A stretch of DNA of 64,000 nt, taken from the NCBI RefSeq assembly GCF_000002235.5, contig NW_022145594.1, positions 22,375,890-22,439,889 of the forward strand, read 5' to 3'. The notes beneath the pieces are model-generated. The model saw nothing but the letters and a program-made list of their open reading frames with translations, searched no databases and was not told the DNA's origin. Numbering within the stretch: the first letter of the stretch is position 1; every line of letters starts with the position of its first letter. Shown here piece after piece: positions 54,742-64,000 of this stretch. A program made the translations under genes and the position numbers. This DNA comes from Strongylocentrotus purpuratus (taxonomy: Eukaryota; Echinodermata; Echinoidea; Camarodonta; Strongylocentrotidae).

Positions 54742-55150
54742 ATACCTCTAACATTTATACCTCTGACATTTTTACCTCTGACATTTTTACCTCTGACATT
54801 TTTACCTCTGACATTTTTACCTCTGACATTTTTACCTCTGACATTTTTACCTCTGACATATTTTCCTCTGACATTTTTACCTCTGACATTTTTACCTCTG
54901 ACATTTTTACCTCTGACAGTTTTTCCTCTGACATTTTTACCTCTGACATTTTTACCTCTGACATTTTTACCTCTGACATTTTTTCCTCTGACATTTTTAC
55001 CTCTGACATTTTTACCTCTGACATTTTTACCCCTGACATTTTTACCTCTGACATTTTTACCTCTGTCATTTTTTCCTCTGACATTTTTACCTCTGACATT
55101 TTTACCTCTGACATTTTTACCTCTGACATTTTTTCCTCTGACATTTTTAC
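54742..55150 (-). repeat. 15-bp minisatellite, array 2 (opposite orientation to array 1)
   Basis: About 27 copies of acatttttacctctg, the reverse complement of the array 1 unit, with variants acattttttcctctg and single changes. It abuts the first ORF of the CR1-like LINE, and one frame (LTFLP repeated) runs into that ORF. Long frames in it (up to 154 codons) are artefacts of the 15-bp period. Confidence 0.95.
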
Positions 55151-58100
55151 ACCGAGCCGCTACTTCAACCATCATCCATACACTTAATGAAACGAATCAA
55201 GAATATACCAAAGTTTCAAAGGTGAACGCAGCCATCAAACTTTCAGCCAATCAGCGAAGTTGGCTCGTAATCAATAATGACAATATCGACCCTGGCCTTC
55301 ATCTCAACGCAAATAGTGTACATCTCAATCGGACAGGGACGATCACGTTTGTTAAAAATATCATTGACTTTCTGCGGCGATCATTAAAAGACTGGCCAAG
55401 AAGAGAGTGCCAATGTTGATCACTCGCCTGTGCACCTCGACGATCCTAATATTAAAACATGTACTCCATATTTTGAACATGACAATAAAAATAATCCAAA
55501 CAATCTAAAATGTATATCCTTAAATGCAAGAAGCGTTGTGAATAAGATCGACGAAATAAGAACAATTATTGAACATGATAAACCTGATGTTTTTTGTATT
55601 ACGGAGACTCATTTATGTCCGGAAATTTTATCTTCTGAGATATTTTCCCCAAAATTTTAAGGTAGTACGAAAAGATAGGAATAGACATGGTGGAGGAATT
55701 CTTATAGCATATCATAATATTTTGTCAGTACTCCATAGAGAAGACCTTGAGTCAAACTGCGAAATTATTTGGTGTGAATTATTTTTTAAAGAAACAAAAT
55801 CTATTTTTCTTGGAGTTTTTTATAGACCTCCAAACAGTAAAATAGAAAGTATTTATGAATTTGAAAAATCTATGTCATTAATAACTCATAATGGTAAAAA
55901 AAATGCAATGTTATTCTGACAGGAGATTTTAACTTACCAAGTTTGAAATGGGTAAACGGATATAATGTCACATCCGAAAACTCTGAGTTAACAAAATATT
56001 TTATGTCGGTTATTGACAACAATTTTCTATATCAACATGTAAGTCAACCAACAAGAATTACTGATAAGACTTGTAACATACTAGATTTATTATTTACGTC
56101 TCATCCATCAGATGTGTCTAAAGTTAATATAATTCCTGGTATAAGTGACCATGAGGCTATAAGTTTTATTATTTGTTGTATGAATAACAGTGAATTAAAA
56201 CAGAAACATATATATTTTTATTCTAAAGCTAACTTTGAACAATTTCGAAAAGATTTGAAAGAAGCACCTTTATCTGAAGAAAACAGAGATGTTAATGTGA
56301 AAGAATATTGGCAGTTGATTAAATCTACAATAATAAAGATTTGTGATGCAAATGTTCCGCATGGTAATTTAAGAAAAGGATCAAATGTTCCGTGGGTAGA
56401 TAAGGATTTAAGGAAATTGATGAGAAAAAGAAATAGAGCGTTTAAGAAAGCTAAAAGAACAACTAAGAGAACCCATTGGGAAAAATACAGACAGTTGAGA
56501 AAAGAAGTAAAAAAGAAAGTTAAATTGAATTATGTGAATTATTTACGCAATGATATATGCAATAGTCTTAAACGTAATCCTAAACTTTTTTGGAATTTTA
56601 TTAAGTCCAGAAAGTGTGACCGTGGTATGATAGATTGCTTAAATGTCAGTGGTAGAATTATTACTGAAGATCAACAAAAAGCTGATGTTTTTAATGAACA
56701 ATTTAATCAATTTTTTAGTAATTGTGAAACCCTTTCCCAGCCCGAATTAAATAGTAATGCTCCTATTATGGAGGATATTCAATGTACCGAAGCTGAAGTC
56801 TTAAAGTTGTTAAAGAATGTAGACATTTCAAAAGCGCAAGGCCCCGATGAATTAGCCCCATGTTTGTTGAAAGAAGGTGCAGAACAATTGGCACCTGCTC
56901 TTTGTAAACTTTATAAGCCCGAATCAAATAGTAATGCTCCTATTATGGAGGATATTCAATGTACCGAAGCTGAAGTCTTAAAGTTGTTAAAGAATGTAGA
57001 CATTTCAAAAGTGCAAGGCCCCGATGAATTAGCCCCATGTTTGTTGAAAGAAGGTGCCGAACAATTGGCACCTGCTCTTTGTAAACTTTTTAATCTGTCT
57101 TTGTCATCAGGTGTATTGCCAGCCGATTGGCAAAAAGCTAATATATGTCCATTGTATAAAAAGGGTAACAAACAGGATCCGGGTAATTATCGCCCTATAT
57201 CTCTTACGTCCATTACATGCACGATCTTAGAACGCATAATTTGTAAACGTCTTATTGAACATTTTAATGAAAATAATATACTATGTGACAATCAACATGG
57301 TTTTCGGGAAAAAAGAAGTTGTGAAACACAACTTATAGAAGCAATTAATGATTGGAGTTATAATATGGAGTCTGGTTCAAGCGTCCACATTGCTTTCCTT
57401 GAATTTGCAAAGGCGTTTGATAGTGTACCTCACGACCTTTTAAGAACAAAACTTGAAATGTATGGTGTAAGATCTCAAAATTTAGAATGGATAATGAATT
57501 TTTTACAGAATAGATATCAAAGGGTGGTTATAAATGGCGAATGTTCTTCATGGATCAAAGTTAAATCAGGCGTTCCGCAAGGAACAATTTTAGGCCCGAT
57601 ATTGTTTTTATGTTTCATTAATGATATGCCTAATAATATTTCATCAACTATTCGATTATATGCGGACGATTGTATATTGTACCGTCCAATTTTCAATGTA
57701 GATGACTGCAAGATATTACAAAATGATTTAGAAGTTTTAAGTAAATGGTCTGAATCATGGATGCTCGACTTTAATGTATCAAAGTGTAAAACTATGAAAA
57801 TGTCTCGAAAGCTTCACGATATAACATATAATTATTCTCTCAATGGACAGGAGTTAACAAATGTAAAGTCTGAAAAATACTTAGGTCTTGTAATAAATGA
57901 TTCTTTAAACTGGAACGACCATTGCACTGACTTATATACAAAATGTAACAGGATCATGGGAATTATAAGACGGAATTTTGTTAATTGTCCAAAGTCTATT
58001 TTAAAAAGTCTTTTTGAATCACTAATTCGCTCACGTTTAGAATATTGTTGTACAGCATGGGATCCCTATAGAAACACACACAAAGAGAGGATTGAACGTA

Positions 58101-58709
58101 TTCAAAAACGTTACGTAAGGATGATGTGTAAGGATTGGTCTACGAGTTATAACGTGTTATTACAAAATGTCAAAATGAATTTATTAGAAAATAGACGAAA
58201 GTACCATAGACTTGTTTTTTTACTATAAGATTGTAAATAACTTGATTAATATAGGAGAAGTAAATAGGTGCACACGAGCGAACAGAATAGGAAGAAATGA
58301 TAATACTTTTAAGATGCACGTTCCATATGCCAGAACAGACTATTATATGAAATCCTTTTATCCCCAAACAATTAATGAATGGAATCAACTCCCACAAACA
58401 GTAGTAAACAGTCAATCGCTAAATACCTTTAAATCGGCTCTGGTAAAACATCTCAATCTAGATTTTTAAAATAGAAGTGTCTTGCAATTTCTAACTTGTA
58501 TTTCTGTTGTTGTATTTATATTGAACTATAACCTATGTCATACTTCGATATTTTATGTATTAGTATTTACTGTGTAATTATGTATGCCATTTTACTGTCC
58601 ATATCTGGGATGCAAACTTGTATGGGTTTTTCTAAACCTTGTTTTGTAACCCAAGACATGTATATATTTTTATATTGTCTGAATAAAATAAAATCAAATC
58701 AAATCAAAT
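55151..58709 (+). mobile_element. CR1-like LINE, nearly full length, inactive
   Basis: A plus-strand non-LTR retrotransposon. 55190-55418 encodes the end of ORF1 (VNAAIKLSANQRSW, then NSVHLNRTGTITFVKNII), which fits the C-terminal block of the SGNH esterase found in CR1 ORF1. ORF2 follows: an endonuclease (ISLNARSVVNKIDEIR, DVFCITETHL, GGGILIAYHN, FLGVFYRPPN, ISDHEAISF), then reverse transcriptase (NYRPISLTSI, QHGFREKRSCETQL, FAKAFDSVPHDLL, SGVPQGTILGPILF, YADD at 57659-57670). The C-terminus (TINEWNQLPQTVVN, NTFKSALVKHL) ends at 58469. The 3' tail is aataaaataaaatcaaatc repeats (58684-58709). Frameshifts near 55640, 55915 and 58205 break ORF2. A 59-codon stretch is duplicated in tandem (see 56741-57094). 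Confidence 0.85.
56741..57094 (+). repeat. In-frame 177-bp tandem duplication in LINE ORF2
   Basis: The segment encoding SNAPIMEDIQCTEAEVLKLL, KNVDISK.QGPDELAP and LLKEGAEQLAPALCKL occurs twice, offset by exactly 177 bp (59 codons). The copies differ at only a few bases (for example KAQ against KVQ). It lies between the endonuclease and the NYRPIS motif. The reading frame is kept across the joint (YKPES in place of the normal FNLSL). Confidence 0.95.
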
Positions 58710-61600
58710 CATCTAGACCAACATTGATGGACTCGCAATACAAGTCTCTACAATCCTATGATGTTGATGTTCCACCCCTGAATGATAAAAGAATTCCACA
58801 GAACGGAGGAGATGATGGATTGACATCAACCCAATTTAGTTATCCAACGTGGACGCCCCAGCAAGACGCACATAAGAACGAGCCTTCACCTTTTCCTTGG
58901 CACAGCTACTCGAAATCTCGACGGAAAGCAGAAAACAGTGTTCCCAAAATATGGGATGGACTGTCTTACAACAGCCAGGAATCTCCTGAACAATCGTCAC
59001 CACTAAATGCCACTACTTGTGACAATAACACTTTTACTTCTAAAAACAGTCTTACTCCAACTGGCCCACAAACTGATGTAAATTGGGCCCACACCTGTAA
59101 GTACTTTGGAACTCAAGATAAATTATTCAGCTGCCTTCCCAAAACAGGTTTAAAAATATGTCACATTAATATAAATTCACTTGTACCAAAGTTATCTGAA
59201 CTTAAAATTGTACTTCAAAATAATTATTTCCATGTTGATGCTGTCTCTGAAACCAAATGCGATACTACCGTATCTAAATCTGAATTAGACATTGAAAATT
59301 ACAATATTTTCCGCAAAAAGACCGCAACCGGGTTGGAGGGGTGTGGCACTTTACGTGAAAGATGACGTAAGTTGCCGGTATGAAAATAATATTACACGCG
59401 ACGATGTTGAAGCTCTGTGGGTAAAATTATTGCCAAAACATTCAGAAACACGTCTTATATGTGTTATCTACAGATCTCGAAATCCGTCCTCAAGTTACTT
59501 TTATTTATTGAACGGAATGTTAAATCAAGCTGTCACCAATACAGATGTAGAAATTATATTACTTGGAGACTTAAATTGTGATATGTGTCGAAATAACATA
59601 GACTCTTTATCACGATCTCTCGAAGAGATGATGTCTGGTTTTCTTTTCGATCAACTGATTGATGTTCCACCACGAGTGACGACAACGTCGCAAACTATTA
59701 TTGATCTTATATATTCCACTGCCATAGAAAATCACTCGTTAAATGGAGTGCTAAAAACATAGTTCAGTGATCATTATTTGATTTTCACCGTATAAGGCCC
59801 GGTCACACAGCCCTCCACGGGCGTATCGCGGCCGAATCACGGCCAAAAATTTCTGCCCGTGAAGCAGACGCTGTTGGACGCTTTGAGGTCGCGATAAAGA
59901 CGCGATACAGCCGTACTTTACCCGTCGTTACACGCGGTAAGATATTCACACGCGGTTGGCCGCGCGAAAAAGTTTTGGGCTGCCCAAAAATTTAGACCGC
60001 GGGTAATCGCGGGCGGTACACGTGGTACACGTGGTACACACGCGGTAAAGACGCGGTACAGACGCGGAACGAACGTGCTAGGACGTGCTACGGCCGCGGT
60101 TAAGACGTGGTTACACGCGGAATTGGACGCGAAATTTTAGCGGGTAATCGCGGGTGGAGCACGGTCATAGCACGTTTGTTCCGCGTCTGTACCGCGTTGT
60201 TATCACGTGCATTAGCGTGTGTACCGCGTGTAAGCGTGGTAGGCCGCGGTACCGCCGCGCTTTACCCGCGATAAGGACGCGGAACAGTCGCCGGCGTCTG
60301 TTCCGCGGGCATACCACGGGTAAACCGCGGGTAAGCCAATTTTGCACATTTTCCACCACGGGCAACCGCGGGCAAAAAAAAATCGCGAAATTTTACCCGC
60401 GATACAGACGCGAAAGGCTGTGTGACCGGGCCTTATACGGTGATGCTGATATTACACAAAAAGAAAATATCATAGAATGGAGAGATTTTTTAAGGGTTTT
60501 GAGTTTGCAGAATTCAGTTTTGTCCTTTTCCAAGTGCATTTTGAAGAATTTTATCAGTGTAAGGATGTAAACCGTGCATGGGATATATGGTACAATCCAA
60601 TAATGGAAATTGTAAATATGTGTGCACCATACAAAAGAAATCGTCTAAGACAGGGTGACAGGTGACGTCATTAAATTGATGAACACGAGGGACCACCTTC
60701 GTGATAAAGCAATACAGCTCTCGTCATCAGATTTTTGAGAACAATATGAAAAATGCAGAAATGTTATCACACGTGAACTCAAAAATCTTTAAAAAATCAT
60801 ACATTACTTCATTATTGAACGACAAATCAGGAAACGCAAATGCGTTATGAAATGTTTTGCGACGTCTTACTAAGAAAAGTCTAAAAATATAATATTGAAT
60901 GTAAACGATGTTGAAATATCAGACTTGCAGAAAGTTGTTGAATATTATAATACGTATTTTGTTGACTCCGTTTCTGAACTCACTAAAGATTTTGAGATTG
61001 AGACCGAAACTATTAAGGGATGTGAATCACTGAAGGAAAATCTGAAAAACAAACAAACGGTGATTTACTTTACTTTTTGAAATATCTCGATAGATTTCGT
61101 CATCAAACAGATAAAATCATATATTTGCAAAAAAGCAACTGGATATGATGAACTCTCTGTTAAAACACTAAAATATATCTGTGATATTCCTCATGTAATG
61201 GAAAGTTAAGTATATATGCTCAATTTGTCTTTGCATTCTTCAGTATACCCTGATGCTTGGAACATAGCCCGAGTCCAACCGATTCCCAAAGGAGGGGATA
61301 CAGCCATAATGAAAAACTACAGACCCCTGTCTATACTGCTCATTTTATCTAAAATAATTGAAAGGGCAGTTTATTTAAATATCTTTTAATATTCGTATCA
61401 GCATAATCTATTGTATAAAACCCAATTTGGATTTCGTTCTAAGCACTCATGCGAAACAGCCCTATTATGCATGGTTAACCATTGGTCAGACAATGTAGAA
61501 AAAGGGTATTTGAATGGTGTAGCTTTTATAGATCTACGACGTGCATTCAATACAGTCAACCATTCTCTCCTCTTAAATAGATAACATCAATATGGTTGCT
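58710..61600 (+). mobile_element. Second LINE, 3'-truncated and split by a MITE
   Basis: It begins directly after the tail of the CR1-like LINE. 58727-59365 encodes an ORF2 N-terminus (LMDSQYKSLQSYDVD..., then KICHININSLVPKLSEL). The endonuclease continues in another frame (RLICVIYRSRN, ILLGDLNCDMC, SQTIIDLIYST) and reaches FSDHYLIFTV at 59764-59790. After a 639-bp MITE it resumes at GDADITQKENIIEWRDF. Reverse transcriptase pieces follow (ARVQPIPKGGD, NYRPLSIL, FGFRSKHSCETALL, AFIDLRRAFNTVNHSLL), ending near 61600 before the YADD motif. Several stops and frameshifts. The 'HININSL' start and the RT form suggest a CR1/L2-type element different from the upstream one. Confidence 0.8.
59795..60433. 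mobile_element. MITE 'AGGCCCGGTCACACAG' inserted in LINE coding sequence
   Basis: The ends are exact mirrors (AGGCCCGGTCACACAG). TATA lies directly outside both (59791-59794 and 60434-60437). The interior is very rich in cgcgg, acgcggta and ccgcgggtaa words in both orientations, unlike the AT-rich flanks. No transposase. Its ends match those of 25165-25867. Removing the element and one TATA gives an unbroken LINE frame (TVYGDADIT). Confidence 0.9.
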
Positions 61601-61621
61601 ACCCGCATGTAAACAAAAATC

Positions 61622-62460
61622 GATTCAATTTTATTTTATTCAAGTCCATTTAAAAAAGTACATTAAAAAACGTTGTCCATTGACAACAGATTCACATGTA
61701 GGATACAAAGTTTACATTGGGCTTAAAATACACAATTACAAAGAGAAGTAAATACAAGAGTAATAAATATAAAAAAATAGATAATGAACAAGAAATGGAA
61801 ATTGCAAAAGAACCAAATAAAGGTTCTGTCGAGGCAATCCCCAGCCTATTAAAATACCGAGATTTGTACTGATGGATTAATTATTTTGTAGAGTATGTGA
61901 ATAAAAAAAAACCTTAAGTTTTGATTTAAAGGGGCACGTTCCCGCCAGTGTAGTTATCGCTGCTCTAGTCATCGCCATCTTGGTTCCGAAGATCGACTTC
62001 TTATTTGCATACATCTGTCAATCAAAGTACGCGCGTCCTGGCCTGCCTTCGCCAAGCCAGCTGATCGCTGCCGATTGTGACGTCACGAAAGTGGGCGGAA
62101 ACAGCAGCCGAATCTTAGAGCCGAACTGCGATTGGTATAACTTCGGCACATGTATGCGATAATCTGTATTGTGCGGGCATTCGGAACATGCCATCTGCAT
62201 AAGAGCCGTATTCTGTTGGTGTCAATAGGCAGCTAGCACCGTCCGCCAGCGGGTACGTATTTGAACGCCCTCTGGAATACGGGGAACATGCCCCTTTAAA
62301 CGAATTAAGAAACGAAATTGTTTTAATGTAATGAGGAAGAGAGTTCCATGTTGACGGTCCTTTTGATTTGAAGGAAAAAGATGATGCTGTATTTTTACAT
62401 TTTCCGACATAGTAAATTTCTGGATTTCTGGTATTATAATTATGCATTTACATTTAATAA
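61622..62460 (-). mobile_element. Third LINE, 3' fragment on minus strand, split by a MITE
   Basis: The minus-strand frame reads HNYNTRNPEIYYVGKC, then SFKSKGPSTWNSLPHYIK and FLNSFK, where a MITE interrupts. After it the frame continues SKLKVFFYSHTL and a stop. This is the end of a non-LTR ORF2 (HNYNTR ... gP..WNsLP..ik ... fk.kLK). 3' UTR and the tail lie toward 61622, where the plus strand shows 'caattttattttattcaagt'. Confidence 0.8.
61930..62295. mobile_element. MITE with TTAA target duplication inside the LINE
   Basis: The ends AGGGGCACGTTCCC and the mirror of AGGGGCATGTTCCC lie 366 bp apart with TTAA on each side (61926-61929 and 62296-62299). It is GC-richer than its surroundings with no transposase, so probably a piggyBac- or Kolobok-type MITE. 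The empty site reads TTTAAA within ...NSFKSKLK.... A frame through it mixes LINE and MITE sequence and is not a gene. Confidence 0.85.
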
Positions 62461-62734
62461 TAGAGACAAGATTGTATGGTAACTTGCTAATTTATGTTTA
62501 AAGACCATTAATGAGATACAGTAGTCATTCAATTGAAAGATTGTAAGAAGATTAAGTTGTTAAATAGTGGTTGTGTAGGAGCAGTATAGTGAGACATTAA
62601 ACATATTCTTACAATCTGGGATATGTATTGGACCATACAACATTGCAATACATTAAATAAGGTAAAATCATTGAATTATATAGTAAGATTAAAATATGTT
62701 CTGGCAAAAAGTGGCGCAGTTTGCTGATGACACC
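62461..62734. other. No gene seen
   Basis: AT-rich; may be further decayed LINE sequence upstream of the minus-strand fragment. Confidence 0.4.
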
Positions 62735-63306
62735 AACTCTTCCTCATCTCGTTCTAAGTGCGTTCGAACGCGCTCCTAGAGCGTGTGCAATCCCGTCCTG
62801 ACTCGGGAGTTATAACAACCCAGCGCGTTCTCACCATTCCTCATTCCCGTTCTACTTCAACGCTTTAGGCTTTGAAGATCAAGACGTTCAAGTCAAGCAC
62901 CTATCACACCAAACTAGTTCTCACTACGATCTGGAAAATGTTGCCGAACGGGCTCGAACTGTGTGTAAACGGAGCGAACGTATTAGCAACTATTTACGAT
63001 CTTTTTAAGGACTTCAAAGACGAGCTTGGACTAGCCTTGGCGGGAAGGGTGGTCTAGAACTTTGAGCCTGTTCGAAATTCTCCCCGTTCTGCAATTGGAC
63101 GGAGTGACAACGTACTTAAAACGAGATGGACGTACTATGAACGGAATTGCCGTACTTCGATCTTACTGGGAACGTGTTACCACGTGATGTGGTCGACATC
63201 AATGAGGAAGAACGCGCTGGGTTTGTATAGCACTCGAACAAGGACGGGATTGCAAAGCACGATAGAAGCGCGTTCGAACGCACTAAGAACGAGATGAGGA
63301 CGAGTT
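62735..63306. mobile_element. Non-autonomous element with about 95-bp inverted ends
   Basis: The left arm (cctcatctcgttctaagtgc, then gttcgaacgcgctcctagag, gcaatcccgtcct and cccagcgcgttc) is mirrored by the right arm (gaacgcgctgggtttgta ... gaacgagatgagga). The interior is CpG-rich with gttcgaac and cgttc words. 572 bp, no coding supported; a 61-codon frame at 62872-63057 has no domain. Confidence 0.7.
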
Positions 63307-63499
63307 TAACTGTCTCTGAACGGAGTGGTTGGGTTATAAACTAGTTAGAACAAGTTCCGAACTAGTAAAAATGGTTTGGACTGCTTGGAAATATCAAATT
63401 TATCCGATCTGAACTTGATATGAACTGACTGTGGACTGTAATGAACGTACTAGGATCGTATATATTAGTCCAATCCGAATCCGACCATAAAGTCCTTAA

Positions 63500-64000
63500 A
63501 CAGGGGCGGTATTCTGAACGCTGTGTTATCTCTAATATTGTTGTATCTTTGAAGATTAGATAAAGTTGGTATTCTGAACATTGTTGTAACTTTTGTTGTA
63601 TCTTTTCTCTCATCTGTTTGGTCGCGCCTGCGTTCAAACTTTGGTGCGCTTGTAAAGTTGTGCTTATCAGTAATAAAATGGCGCTTAATCCTCATTTGCA
63701 TATGCGCACGAGAGATAATATGACAAGATAATTGGTATTCTGAAAATTGTTGTATCTTGTATCTTATCTTATCTTGCATGGTATTTAAAACAATATTTAC
63801 AACAGGTAGGGGGTCGTTGTATATTTCGTGGTCATATAATGACGGCAATATTTCTTTCCCAGAACCAACTTCGTGCCAATAGACGAGTTAGAAGAAGATT
63901 GTGTGTTGACCGGAAACATCACAGATGAGAACTTTCTAAGAAATTACATGCTAGGATATGACGATTTTAAATTTTCAAATTTTCGAGGACCCAAAAAGAA
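63500..64000 (+). mobile_element. Start of another Harbinger-like element, cut by the window edge
   Basis: 'Ggcggtattctgaacgctgtg' at 63507 resembles Harbinger ends (GGG..GTATTCT), and 'ggtattctgaacattgttgt' and 'ggtattctgaaaattgttgt' repeat it near 63570 and 63734 as subterminal repeats. From 63850 a frame reads LRANRRVRRRLCVDRKHHR, and a shifted frame reads IDELEEDCVLTGNITDENFL. The Arg-rich start resembles Harbinger transposase N-termini, but the call is tentative because the rest lies outside. Confidence 0.4.

Noticed and set aside
54723-55187. 154-codon FTSDI-repeat frame and its antisense partners
   Set aside because: Same 15-bp minisatellite in the other orientation.

Overview
The window looks like nuclear DNA of a marine invertebrate deuterostome. 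An echinoderm is my best guess; a hemichordate or cephalochordate is possible. The reasons are small exons in long AT-rich introns, a Death-domain/Roc/COR (ROCO) gene of a kind expanded in such animals, tRNA-headed SINEs, CR1-like LINEs, Harbinger DNA transposons, many MITEs with terminal inverted repeats (TIRs), and long G/C homopolymers. No bacterial features (operons, Shine-Dalgarno sites, CRISPR) are present. The species cannot be fixed from the sequence alone.

Two host genes can be supported, both on the minus strand. (1) A ROCO gene runs from about 30.2 kb down to about 4.36 kb and probably leaves the left edge. It has a Death-domain-like exon, a P-loop exon, four more Roc-to-linker exons, and two COR-region exons. 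The last six exons all join in phase 0, and their peptide follows the Roc-COR order. Its introns hold SINEs, LINE pieces, a 3.5 kb palindromic foldback element, an old Ty3/gypsy fossil and several MITEs. (2) A SAMD3-like gene of unknown function runs from 48,780 to 37,922. Four exons are visible and at least one small exon is missing from my model. Its 8.1 kb last intron is packed with tandem repeats and homopolymers.

Layout: 0-4.3 kb SINE, LINE 3' end, mariner-like MITEs; 4.3-30.2 kb ROCO gene and its intronic repeats; 29.0-30.9 kb LINE tails and small repeats; 32.3-36.7 kb a complete-looking but coding-dead Harbinger element (TIRs, 3-bp target site duplication); 36.8-37.5 kb two MITEs; 37.9-48.8 kb SAMD3-like gene; 49.1-51.4 kb decayed L1/Tx1-like LINE; 52.1-55.2 kb two 15-bp minisatellite arrays in opposite orientation; 55.2-58.7 kb a nearly full-length CR1-like LINE; 58.7-61.6 kb a second LINE split by a MITE; 61.6-62.5 kb a third LINE tail, also split by a MITE; 62.7-64.0 kb a long-TIR element and the start of another Harbinger-like element.

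No clearly new gene system is present. The most distinctive items are the Death-Roc-COR gene with a degenerate G4 motif, the foldback palindrome built from short subrepeats, the paired inverted minisatellites, an in-frame 177-bp duplication inside a LINE reverse transcriptase region, and two MITE insertions in LINE coding sequence whose empty sites can be read back exactly.
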